In this document: one piece after another, positions 27,690 to 37,385 of the stretch
Numbering within the stretch: the stretch's first letter is position 1
Layout of the letters: each line of letters starts with the position of its first letter
Source: Desulfotalea sp.
Lineage (GTDB): Bacteria; Desulfobacterota; Desulfobulbia; Desulfobulbales; Desulfocapsaceae
Assembly (NCBI GenBank): GCA_002733995.1
Contig: NVXR01000015.1
Location: 1 to 64,000, forward strand
DNA: 64,000 nucleotides
Reading direction: 5' to 3'
The notes under the pieces: model-generated
The model's database searches: none
What the model saw: only the letters and a program-made list of their open reading frames with translations
What the model was told of the DNA's origin: nothing
Made by a program: the position numbers and the translations under genes

Positions 27690-28967
27690 ATGCTTGAATT
27701 ACGATTTATACGCGAAAACATCGAACTAGTAAAAGAAAAATGTGTCAAAAGAGGAATGGAGACAACTCTTATTGACAATTTTACAACCATCGACAAAAAA
27801 CGTCTTGCCCTCCTTTCCGAGGTTGAAACTCTTAAAGCTAAAAGAAATACAGTTTCAGATCAGATAGCTGTGCTCAAAAAAGGCACTGACCAACAGAAAA
27901 AAGAGGCGGATCCGCTCATTACCGAGATGCGTGAAACCAGCCAACGTATCAAAGAAATGGATGTTACTTTAGGCAATATTGAAGAAGAATTGAAAAAGAT
28001 TGTCATGTCCATTCCAAATCTCTGCCATGACAGTGTACCTGTAGGCCAAGATGATGCCGACAACATAGAGTTGCGAGTCTGGGGTGAGAAGCCAACATTT
28101 TCCTTTACCCCCAAAACCCACTGGGAAATCGGTACCGATCAAGACATAATAGATTTTGATACCGCCACCAAACTGTCAGGAGCCCGTTTTGCCCTTTTAA
28201 AGGGCTTTGCCTCAAAGCTTGAACGTGCGCTTATAAATTTCTTCCTCGATCTTCACACCCAGAGACACGGTTATACCGAAGTACTTCCACCCTTCTTGGT
28301 CAATACCGCATCCATGACAGCAACGGGTCAATTGCCAAAATTTGAAGAAGATCTATTCAAAATAAAGGACTGGGACCTGTACCTTATCCCAACAGCTGAA
28401 GTCCCTGTGACCAATATCCACAGAAATGAGACTATCAGTGAGAAGGATCTTCCAATAAAGTACACAGCCTATACTCCATGCTTTAGATCTGAAGCGGGAA
28501 GTCATGGTCGAGATACCAGGGGACTCATCCGGCAACACCAGTTTAACAAGGTGGAATTGGTTAAATTTACAACCCCTGAGACCTCTGAGCAGGAGCTTGA
28601 AAGCCTCCTTGGAGATGCTGAAGAGGTTCTCCAGCTATTAGGGCTCCATTACAGGGTAGTGAACCTCTGTAGCGGTGATCTTGGTTTTTCAGCAACAAAG
28701 ACCTATGACCTAGAGGTATGGTTGCCAGGCCAGAGCACCTATCGAGAGATTTCATCCTGCTCTCTTTTTCTCGATTTCCAGGCCCGCCGTGGCTCTATCA
28801 GGTATCGTCCCGAAGGTCAGAAGAAGTCTAAACTCGTTCATACACTTAACGGATCAGGACTTGCGGTTGGCAGGACACTACTTGCGGTACTAGAGAACTA
28901 TCAACAGGAAGATGGTAGCATTAAGATTCCCGAGGTGCTCCTTCCCTATTTCGAAACCCGTTTCTAA
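27690..28967 (+). CDS. serS: Serine--tRNA ligase
   Basis: [100 protein letters not shown]. Confidence 0.97.
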   Translation: MLELRFIRENIELVKEKCVKRGMETTLIDNFTTIDKKRLALLSEVETLKAKRNTVSDQIAVLKKGTDQQKKEADPLITEMRETSQRIKEMDVTLGNIEEELKKIVMSIPNLCHDSVPVGQDDADNIELRVWGEKPTFSFTPKTHWEIGTDQDIIDFDTATKLSGARFALLKGFASKLERALINFFLDLHTQRHGYTEVLPPFLVNTASMTATGQLPKFEEDLFKIKDWDLYLIPTAEVPVTNIHRNETISEKDLPIKYTAYTPCFRSEAGSHGRDTRGLIRQHQFNKVELVKFTTPETSEQELESLLGDAEEVLQLLGLHYRVVNLCSGDLGFSATKTYDLEVWLPGQSTYREISSCSLFLDFQARRGSIRYRPEGQKKSKLVHTLNGSGLAVGRTLLAVLENYQQEDGSIKIPEVLLPYFETRF

Positions 28968-29159
28968 GTGGGGGCCTGACGATTTAGCTGTAAGCGAATA
29001 TCGTTTTCCCCCAGGCACAGAAATGAAGCGAAATAGTTGGTGCAAAAGTTTCCCTCGGTCTCGGCCGGGGGGAAACAAACCTTCCAGCGGACTACACTCT
29101 TCAGGTTTCTTGGTTTTTCATGGTTTGAAACCTGAAGACAAATAACAAAGCGAGCCTAA

Positions 29160-29834
29160 CTATTTCCCTGATTTGTTGCCAAACCCCTCCAGGCGGATAC
29201 GAACTTCTATTTCTTCTATGTTGTCACTGATCTTCAGAGTTTTGACAAAACCCTCAATCGTTCCCGCAAGAGCCTCTTGGATAAACTCTTTTATCGGAAT
29301 TTTATTGCCGTTTACCAAGAGGGCAGTAATCTCCCCACCATTTTTTTTTGTAAGAAACCTTTTTTCTATAAAAAGTGCGATTTCCCGTGCTTCATCAAGT
29401 CGGAACACATAATTCCCGGCAACTCTATCGATGTTGGTAGCAACAGCTATCACCCCGTGAACCTCGTCCCTCAGTTTCTGATCATCATCTCTGAAAACTT
29501 CAATTTTAGAAATCCCCCGGGCTCTCTTAAACCCCTCACCAATCACAATATCAACATCCGGGAAATATCGATGGGCCAAGGTCCGCAGAGATAGATCACT
29601 TTTTCCGGTTTGCAGGATCATTTGATCAGGGGTGACGAGCATAACGCTGTCCGCACCCGCCGCCTTGTGTTTATAGGTGTCAGTCCCTTCAGTATCAAAT
29701 GCAATTCCTGAATCGTTGGACGATTTTATGACAGCAACTCTATAACCGAGCTTTTTTAATTCAATGACTACTTGACAGACCAATGTTGTCTTGCCGCTGT
29801 CATGCCAGCCAATAAAGGAAACAATCGATGACAT
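29160..29834 (-). CDS. mobB: Molybdopterin-guanine dinucleotide biosynthesis protein MobB
   Basis: VSFIGWHDSGKTTLVCQVVIELKKLGYRVAVIKSS...DTEGTDTYKHKAAGADSVMLVTP. Confidence 0.9.
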   Translation of the reverse strand: MSSIVSFIGWHDSGKTTLVCQVVIELKKLGYRVAVIKSSNDSGIAFDTEGTDTYKHKAAGADSVMLVTPDQMILQTGKSDLSLRTLAHRYFPDVDIVIGEGFKRARGISKIEVFRDDDQKLRDEVHGVIAVATNIDRVAGNYVFRLDEAREIALFIEKRFLTKKNGGEITALLVNGNKIPIKEFIQEALAGTIEGFVKTLKISDNIEEIEVRIRLEGFGNKSGK

Positions 29835-30141
29835 ATTAAGCCTTTAGTATTAAAGATAAGGGGGGATATTCAATATTCTTTAGGGTATTACATCTGCACA
29901 CCAATTGCATTTATATTTTCCCAAATCAACGCCCCTAGCATTCCTTTTTCCCGAACTCGGCACATCACCTTCCGGATGGTCGGAAAAACCGACCAAATCT
30001 TTTCGACACAATTTGAATATTTTTCATTTTTGTCAAACACTTACAACATAGCTACAGGATGGATCATTTTTTGCTTAAGATGGTGCAGGTTGCTCGAAAC
30101 ACCTTAGAAAACAAAGCCCCAGATACTCGTCAGGATTTACT

Positions 30142-30525
30142 ATGAAACATTTTTTTGCTGTAACCTTTATATTGGCCATCTGCGGCGTAGTTTCTTCCAT
30201 TTCCGCTCTAGCTGGCCTTACAGTTCACGCCCCCGCAACCACCGTGCAGGATACTGTCCCAATCCCTTTAAATCCCATAGCAAAAACAGATATCAGCCTT
30301 GATTATGTTGCCACAGAAGCCTCTTTTACAACCAACGAACAAGCATGGATGGAACATAGACTCCAAAATGACATACATAACAAAGTAACATGGTCATCGG
30401 CCGGACTGGATATAGAAACAGACGAAGTTCCTGAGCCCGCCACAATGTTTCTTTTTGGGGCAGGCTTACTTGGTCTTGCCAGCATGCTAGCCTTCAAGCA
30501 GAAACTTTCCCTGGACAATGGTTAG
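30142..30525 (+). CDS. PEP-CTERM sorting domain-containing protein
   Basis: N-terminal signal peptide; C-terminal VPEPATMFLFGAGLLGLASMLAFKQKLSLDNG. Confidence 0.85.
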   Translation: MKHFFAVTFILAICGVVSSISALAGLTVHAPATTVQDTVPIPLNPIAKTDISLDYVATEASFTTNEQAWMEHRLQNDIHNKVTWSSAGLDIETDEVPEPATMFLFGAGLLGLASMLAFKQKLSLDNG

Positions 30526-30702
30526 CATAACGCAGATCGACTTCCCTGGGGGAGCCATAGAGTATTGTGCTATTTCCCAGTATGATACGAGCCCAGTCTA
30601 ATTCTAGGCTGACTGAATTGTAAATTAACCGTACCTCGCCGTAATCATTCCTGATTTTTCGCTCTCCCGCTACCTTCATCAGCAGCTCAAATACCTAAAT
30701 AT

Positions 30703-30806
30703 TGATACATAAGGCACAGGAGTGTATGTAATAAATAATACACATGTCTTCACAATGTATCATTTATGTGATACACATATTAGTAATTCGTATAGATATT
30801 GATACA
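30703..30806. promoter_or_regulatory. TGATACA repeat cluster upstream of mobile mystery protein A (putative operator)
   Basis: TGATACA at 30703-30709, 30769-30775 and 30800-30806, plus inverted TGTATCA at 30756-30762 forming TGTATCA-N6-TGATACA. Confidence 0.6.
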
Positions 30807-30818
30807 CAGAGGTGTCGT

Positions 30819-31307
30819 ATGTTTAGCAAAAGAACCAAATCAAATCACATTGATTCTACAAGGTATGTAGTGTTCCAGCAGTTAATTAAGAAAGTAAAAT
30901 CAGCACGTAATACTCTTGCACCAAAACCTCCAAAGGATGGTTGGATTCGAGTAATCCGGCAGACATTGGGAATGTCCGGAGCCTTGTTTGCAAAAAAAAT
31001 GGGTTATACGCGCAATAAAATATCCATACTTGAAAGAAAGGAAGCGAGTGGGGATATCACTATAAATCAGCTGAAACAACTGGCGGAAGGCTTAGATGCT
31101 GATTTAGTATACTGTGTTGTCCCTCGGCAAGATCCGGAGAAATTTATAGATGACCAGGCCCAAAGAAAAGCGACTGAAATAATCCACAGAACTCATCAAC
31201 ACATGTCTCTTGAGTCACAGCATATAAGTAATGAAACCCAGGAAGAACAGATAAGATTCTTGGCAGATGAAATTAAGCGAGTGAGAGGAAAAGCCCTGTG
31301 GGGATAA
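30819..31307 (+). CDS. Mobile mystery protein A (HTH)
   Basis: PPKDGWIRVIRQTLGMSGALFAKKMGYTRNKISILERKEASGDITINQLKQLAEGLDADLVYCVVPR...; start moved to ATG 30819 after the operator-like repeats (track start 30744). Confidence 0.82.
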   Translation: MFSKRTKSNHIDSTRYVVFQQLIKKVKSARNTLAPKPPKDGWIRVIRQTLGMSGALFAKKMGYTRNKISILERKEASGDITINQLKQLAEGLDADLVYCVVPRQDPEKFIDDQAQRKATEIIHRTHQHMSLESQHISNETQEEQIRFLADEIKRVRGKALWG

Positions 31308-31309
31308 AG

Positions 31310-31727
31310 TGGCTATACCTATTCTTACAGAACCAGAAAGGGCTACTCCATTAAATCAGATGAAGTTGAGGGCTTAATTTTACCCATATTGAAACCCGTG
31401 AGGAGTTAAATTCTCTTGAAAATGCCAATATTGCGGATTGTTTGGTCTGGTTGTCAAGTCAACCAACCTTATCATCAGAAGATGATTTTATCTCTTGATT
31501 TTGCAAGAGCGTTGCATGAAAAAATGTTCGACAGGATTTGGGCTATTGACGATAGGAAAGGAAAACTAACAGTTTGTGGAAATAGGGTTGGTAAAATTAG
31601 CACAAACTCTCTTACAACACGACTACAGTCGTTTGAGACAAAGAGTGTTCCCAAGCACCTTGTACAGAGACATCTTTCAATGCAGATTCTGGTTTATTCA
31701 AAGAATCATGTTTCAACGTTGAGTTGA
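31310..31727 (+). pseudogene. Remnant of mobile mystery protein B (Fic family), several frameshifts
   Basis: Fragments in different frames: VAIPILTEPERATPLNQ / DEVEGLILP / HIETREELNSLENANIAD / FARALHEKMFDRIWAIDDRKGKLTVCGNRVGKI, in the order expected for the protein B N-terminal half. No single ORF. Confidence 0.7.
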
Positions 31728-31758
31728 AACCTTGCTACCTCTATCTGGAAAAAAATAT

Positions 31759-31793
31759 CCCCCGCAAAGCTCAAAAAGTATGCTTAGCGGGGG
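31759..31793. terminator. Strong hairpin between MMP-B remnant and fdh cytochrome b gene
   Basis: CCCCCGC-AAAGC-...-GCTTA-GCGGGGG. Confidence 0.6.
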
Positions 31794-31932
31794 AGTCTTA
31801 CGGGTAAGAATCATTCGGTAACTAGGTACGGTCTAGCCAGTAGACTTACCGAACAGCTAATTCTTTATAATAATGATATTACTTACTAAAAGTAAGATTT
31901 CCACCTACTTTCATCATGGGATTACCCTGAAC

Positions 31933-32814
31933 TTACAACTCATATTTATATAGACTGTGCAGAATATCGACCTCTTCTTTCGGCTTATATCCAGTTCTCA
32001 TAGACTCAAGTGAACCTGCAATTGCAAAAACAGACATGTACACATGGGTTAGATAAAAAGCGACAATGCCCATACCAAGAACGTTATGGATTATCGCAAA
32101 CAGTCGTACCGTTTCAATATCAGCTCCCATTCCCCAGATAACATAACCGGTGAATGCCATGACGCCACCGCCAAATATTGCAAACCAGAAATACATCTTC
32201 TGCCCTGCGTTAAATTTAGCTGCTGGTACCGGCGTCTTCTTCTTGCTCAGATATCCACCTACAATAAACATCCAGCTAATATCATGGAGCTGCGGAAGCA
32301 TTTCTCTCAGCCACATAAAAAACATCAATACACATGGCAGGACAAACACAATTGCGGACACGAGGTGGGTATATCTTGCAAGCCGTATAAAAGTACCGCC
32401 ACCAAAAAAACTACCAAAGATGACGAGCAGTCCAGTGATTACCAATAAGGAGAAACTAATAGCGGCAATAAAATGGACAATTCGTGCAAAAAGTGAAAAA
32501 AAGTAGATCTGCGGTCCATCATGATCAAAATGCTTCGCACCTATAATCATATAGTGTACAAAAAAGACAGCTGGTACCACTGTTATTATAACCAAAAAGA
32601 CTTTCCAGAACCATTCGCTTTGTAAAAATGTGAACATCTGGCCATATTCCTGCCAGTTTCCCGTAATCACAGCCATCAGATTGTGGTAATAATCAGCCGA
32701 CGACCCCACAGAAAGACTGGCGAGAGCACCGCCTTCCTGGGCGACAGCTACTGTTGCTATTCCTGTCACAAGAAACAATGTGAGCAGGAACAGAGAATAA
32801 ACAAATCTCTGCAT
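31933..32814 (-). CDS. Formate dehydrogenase gamma subunit (cytochrome b)
   Basis: Signal peptide plus di-heme cytochrome b556 pattern: FARIVHFIAAISFSLLVITGLLVIFG...RYTHLVSAIVFVLPCVLMFFMWLREMLPQ...AGQKMYFWFAIFGGGVMAFTGYVIWG. Confidence 0.88.
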   Translation of the reverse strand: MQRFVYSLFLLTLFLVTGIATVAVAQEGGALASLSVGSSADYYHNLMAVITGNWQEYGQMFTFLQSEWFWKVFLVIITVVPAVFFVHYMIIGAKHFDHDGPQIYFFSLFARIVHFIAAISFSLLVITGLLVIFGSFFGGGTFIRLARYTHLVSAIVFVLPCVLMFFMWLREMLPQLHDISWMFIVGGYLSKKKTPVPAAKFNAGQKMYFWFAIFGGGVMAFTGYVIWGMGADIETVRLFAIIHNVLGMGIVAFYLTHVYMSVFAIAGSLESMRTGYKPKEEVDILHSLYKYEL

Positions 32815-32898
32815 GATACGCCCCTGTATAGAAAAGGTTCTTCCACTGTCAATCAGCTAAAGAGGAAGAACCTTTCTCAATTATGACAAATGTCAATT

Positions 32899-33483
32899 TT
32901 ACTCTTTATACGCCTTACTCCAACCCCAGGCATTAACACCTGATCCACGTTGAAATACACGGTGACGATAAACGTCTGCAACAACATCAGCATCTCCAGC
33001 CAAAAGGGCTTTTGTTGCACACATTCCAGCACAGAGGGGCACCTTACCTTCAGCGATACGGTTTTGACCATAAAGGCGTTTTTCTTCCGCACTAAAATCT
33101 TCTTCAGGACCACCTGCACAAAAAGTACATTTATCCATGGCACCACGGGCACCAAACACATTTCCTTTGGGAAACTGTGGCGCACCAAAGGGACAGGCCA
33201 TGAAACAATAACCACAACCAATACAGGTCTTTTTGTTTACGAGAACAATACCATCATCACGTTGATAAATCGCATCAACCGGACAAACTGCGATACAAGG
33301 TGCGTCGGCACAATGCATGCACGATACTGAAATTGATTTCTCACCCGGCTTGCCCTGATCAAGGGTAATAACACGCCGACGGTTTACACCAACCGGAACA
33401 TGATGCCCTTCCTTACAGGCGACGACACAGCCACTACAGTCAATGCAGCGCTCAACATCACATAAAAATTTAACTCTTGCCAT
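32899..33483 (-). CDS. Formate dehydrogenase iron-sulfur subunit
   Basis: CDVERCIDCSGCVVACKEGH...CMHCADAPCIAVCPVDA...CIGCGYCFMACPFGAP four-cluster ferredoxin subunit. Confidence 0.92.
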   Translation of the reverse strand: MARVKFLCDVERCIDCSGCVVACKEGHHVPVGVNRRRVITLDQGKPGEKSISVSCMHCADAPCIAVCPVDAIYQRDDGIVLVNKKTCIGCGYCFMACPFGAPQFPKGNVFGARGAMDKCTFCAGGPEEDFSAEEKRLYGQNRIAEGKVPLCAGMCATKALLAGDADVVADVYRHRVFQRGSGVNAWGWSKAYKE

Positions 33484-33498
33484 TTCAGATCCTCCTCA

Positions 33499-36291
33499 TC
33501 AGGCCTTGGCTACTTTACACAGGCCATCTTTGGTTGCCTGAATCTGTGTAATAATGTCATACCCATAGTTAGTAACGGTGTTTCCGGACTCTCCGGATAC
33601 AAACGGAGCTGTACCCTCTGGATAGTTTTCGACATAGGATTTGCCCTGCAATATGCCTGCAAAGTGATAGGGCAGGAAGATTGTCTTAGTATCAACCCGT
33701 TCGGTTAAGAAAGCCTTTACCTTAATCTTAGATCCTTCCGGTGAACTGATCCAAATCATCTCACCATCTCTAACACCAAGATCGTTTGCAAGCCGAGGGT
33801 TCACTTCGGCATACATTTCAGGTTGCAGCTCTGCTAAGTATTGATTAGAGCGCGTTTCGGCACCGGCACCCATATGCTCAACCATACGACCAGTAGTGAG
33901 GACAAACGGGAACTCTTTAACAAGTTCAGGATCCTGCTCACTCTCAAATCTAGTATCAACACGAAAGTGATCTTGCTGATCCTTATAGGTTGGATACTTG
34001 GCAATGAGATCCGGACGCGGTGAATGCAGCGGCTCGCGGTGAATTGGCACCTGATCAGGGAAATTCCAGACAACGCAACGTGCACGTGCATTTCCAAAAG
34101 GAGCCATGCCTTTGGCAATTGCTTCTTTGATTGTCTTTTGAGAAAGATCTGTCTTCCAATTTGTACCTGGAACCACATCCTTAAACTCAGGATATCCGCC
34201 CTCGACTTCACTGCCTGGGTTATATACCCCTTCAGCTGCGAGCAGGTCTTCACTTCGACCCGATGCATCGTAGGTCTTCTCTACCCCAAAGCGGTTTCTA
34301 AATGGAAGTCCACCTTTGGCAACCGGTTTTGAAACATCATAGAGAATTGGAGTACCTGGATGGTCCTCGGTCCAACATGGCCAAGGCAAACCATAATATT
34401 CACCATCACAGGGACCACCTTTAGCCTGCAGGTCATCAATGTCAAAGGTATGCCAGTTTTCCATATGTTTCTTGATACGCTCGGGGGTCTGACCGTTGTA
34501 ACCAATAGTCAAGGAACCACGACCAAGCTCAAGGGTGATATCTTCAGGAACCTGTTTGATGTTTTTATAAAATTCATCGGCAAATCCCAACTTTTTAACC
34601 AGCAATTCCATAATCTGGTAATCGTCTTTACAGTTATGAATAGGATCAACAACCTTTTGACGCCACTGGATCTGACGAGAGGTAGAAGTAACACTACCAG
34701 AAGTTTCGTACTGGCTTGAACTTGGAAGGAGATAGATATTATCACTCTCACAGGCAGCAGCTGTCATGGTTGGAAATGGATCAACGACAACAAGAAGATC
34801 AAGTTTATCGTAGGCTTGTTTCACCCTCGCATATTGAGAGTTCGAGTTTGAGCCACAACCCCACTGAATCATCGCCTTTATCGGTGTATACTGATGGATT
34901 TTTTCGGTCTGGAGAACGCCCTCATACCAACGGGAAAGGGTAAAACCTTTTTTGTTCATCCATTTTTTTTCTTTAAAACGACCTACCATCCACTCATACT
35001 CAACGCCCCACACGCGACACCAGTGCTTCCAGGCGCCGTCACTCAAGCCATAATACGCGGGTAAACTGTGGGATAAAATACACATATCGGTGGAGCCCTG
35101 AACATTGTCATGCCCACGGAAGATATTAGTACCACCACCCGATTTACCCATGTTACCAAGCACCAACTGGAGAATACAGAAGCTACGGGTAATGGAACTA
35201 CCAATTGAGTGTTGAGTACCACCCATACACCAGGTAAGACTTGTAGGACGGTTTTTAGCAAGAGTTTTAGCGACACGAAGTGTCTGCTCAACGGGTATAC
35301 CGGTGATATTTTCAACTTCTTCTGGAGTGTAGGTTTCAGCAACCTTTGCCATCTCTTCAAATCCGGCAACACGGGTTCTGATAAACTCCTTGTCCTCCCA
35401 ACCATTTTTAATAATTACGTGGACCAGACCCATCATAAAGGCAGCATCCGTACCGGGACGAATTCGAACATAGTCCGAGGCCTTGGCTGCAAGCTTTGTC
35501 CGACGTGGATCAACCACAATTATTGGCGCATTATTTTTTTCCTTGGCATGAAGTATATGCTGCATGGAAACCGGATGTGCTTCCGGTGCGTTTGATCCGA
35601 TAAAGATGAGACTCTTGGCGTGTCTCATATCGTTCAAACTGTTAGTCATTGCTCCGTAACCCCATGTATTGGCGACACCTGCCACCGTTGCGGAGTGTCA
35701 GATGCGGGCCTGGTGATCTACGTTGTTCGTCCCCCAGAACGCAGCAAATTTTCTATGCTGATACGCCATCTCGGTGGACACCTTGGCACTGCCGTTAAAA
35801 TGCAATGCATCGGGCCCATCATTTTCTCTGATTGAAAGAAGTTTATCTCCGATCTCCTTTATGGCCTGGTCCCAAGAGATATTAGTCCACTTGCCACCCA
35901 CCTTTTTCATCGGATTCTTCAAACGCTTAGGACTGGTAACCATATCAATGGCGCCCGCTCCTTTACAACAATGAGCACCATTAGAAACCGGATGATCCGA
36001 GGCGATTTCCTGTCGTACCCATACCCCATTATGAACCTCAGCTTCAACGCCACAACCGACAGCACAGTAGGTACAAATTGTGCGGACAATTTTTGAGCCT
36101 GCATAGGGCACTTTTTTGCCAGCAGCCTGCACTTTGGTTGTCATCTTTGTCGTCATTGCCACACCGGTAAGCGCGGCGGTCGCAACTGACAACTTAAGAA
36201 AAGATCGCCTGGCGACCTTTGGATTGAGAGTGACCCTGCGGCTGGTTGCCATACCAACTCCAGAGTTTTGTTTTATTTTACTTCGAGCCAT
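33499..36291 (-). CDS. fdhA: Formate dehydrogenase catalytic (alpha) subunit, selenoprotein with in-frame UGA
   Basis: ORFs 33499-35685 and 35698-36291 are in the same frame, separated by TGA at complement(35698-35700): ...[53 protein letters not shown]. Tat signal [16 protein letters not shown] at N-terminus. Confidence 0.93.
35661..35700 (-). promoter_or_regulatory. Bacterial SECIS-like element immediately 3' of the UGA Sec codon
   Basis: Reverse strand TGACACTCCGCAACGGTGGCAGGTGTCGCCAATACATGGG; resembles E. coli fdhF/fdnG SECIS (TGACACGGCCCATCGGTTGCAGGTCTGCACC, from memory). Confidence 0.7.
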
Positions 36292-36320
36292 TGATTATTC
36301 TCCTTCTGAAAAGAACACTT

Positions 36321-36509
36321 CTAACGTAAGTTTTTGTAATATTTTGTAAAACTCTCACTCTCGTGATAAAGCGTTTCATCCGGACGATCAACCGTTGGGC
36401 CGGGCTTCGCCTTCACTGGTTTGACAATGGCAGCAGTCCCAACCACAGCCGCCGTTCCAGCCAAAATGTGTTTGAGAAACGAACGCCTTTTGCCTTCTTC
36501 CTTTTTCAT
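36321..36509 (-). CDS. Formate dehydrogenase region TAT target small protein
   Basis: MKKEEGKRRSFLKHILAGTAAVVGTAAIVKPVKA...YHESESFTKYYKNL; twin-arginine signal, position directly upstream of fdhA. Confidence 0.82.
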   Translation of the reverse strand: MKKEEGKRRSFLKHILAGTAAVVGTAAIVKPVKAKPGPTVDRPDETLYHESESFTKYYKNLR

Positions 36510-36773
36510 CTAAACTCCTCCTTTTCCCCTCAATTCAATTTCAAGGACGCCACAATCGACACACAATTGAAGCGCAAATCAAAAAACAAAAACAAAAGCC
36601 AACACCTCTCCCGGGCAACGGAATAGTCCTCCGAGAAACAGAGCTTTTCGAAATTCCACCCCCGGGATAATTTCATAATCAGCGTCAAGTAGGGCAACGT
36701 CCCCCTGCGGCAAGCGGGCCCGCCGGAACCTGCACCTTCTCAAAATTCATGTTCAATATACAAAAGTGAATTT

Positions 36774-37385
36774 CTAAGCTACTAGGCTCTTCTCCAGATC
36801 CAGATATCCCCCCAGAACCCTGCAACAAAGGTAATAAAAGTCACACTGCTGATTATTTTTTAACTGCGTGGTAAATTTTTCAACAAAGGGATTAAGAAAC
36901 TCCTCAAGAAGTCTCGCCTGCAATTCCTTAATCTTCGCTGTTGATTCAATCTTTTCTTCTTCTACAAGAGATGCAAAGGTATCAAGCATCATCACTAAAG
37001 AATCTTCCGGCTCATGCACATCGTCACTCTTGACGAGGCCCGCTTCATTCATGAGTTGTCGCATATTCACAAGGGCCTCTCCATAACTGCGGCCATTGAA
37101 ATAAAAAGAAGCATTGCTCTCAATTTGGGCACCTTTAAAAGGATCTGTAAAAAGGTAATAATATTCGGCCTGCAGGTCCTGGAGATTTTTCTTCCCCAAG
37201 GCTCTCGAAATTTCCAAGACAGCACTGTCAAAACGCGGGCTGATCCGCTCCTTGGTAAGGGCCGAAAACGTCCCTCGCCAGCGACTCATCTTCTCCGCAT
37301 CGGGCTCTCCCACAAAAAAAGATTTAACGAGATCGATAAAACGCAGACGAACACGCAGCAAGTCATTATCATTCATTTCATTCAT
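36774..37385 (-). CDS. TorD/DmsD-family molecular chaperone
   Basis: LQDLQAEYYYLFTDPFKGAQIESNASFYFNGRSYGEALVNMRQLMNEAGL..EPEDSLVMMLDTFASLVEEE...LNPFVEKFTTQL; TorD pattern within fdh cluster. Confidence 0.78.
   Translation of the reverse strand: MNEMNDNDLLRVRLRFIDLVKSFFVGEPDAEKMSRWRGTFSALTKERISPRFDSAVLEISRALGKKNLQDLQAEYYYLFTDPFKGAQIESNASFYFNGRSYGEALVNMRQLMNEAGLVKSDDVHEPEDSLVMMLDTFASLVEEEKIESTAKIKELQARLLEEFLNPFVEKFTTQLKNNQQCDFYYLCCRVLGGYLDLEKSLVA

Noticed and set aside
29341-29349. Nine-T run within mobB (A9 coding Lys-Lys-Asn)
   Set aside because: A/T homopolymers of this size are common in Lys codons; mobB is not a surface or contingency-type gene.
31416-31727. 103-aa ORF as an independent gene
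   Set aside because: Reads as part of the frameshifted mobile mystery protein B remnant rather than a separate protein.
31814-31853. TTCGGTAA ... TTACCGAA inverted repeat downstream of the fdh cytochrome b gene
   Set aside because: Only 8 bp with a 24-nt loop and no repeated copy seen; could be chance.
35209-35595. 128-aa + strand ORF inside fdhA
   Set aside because: Antisense shadow of the fdhA coding sequence.
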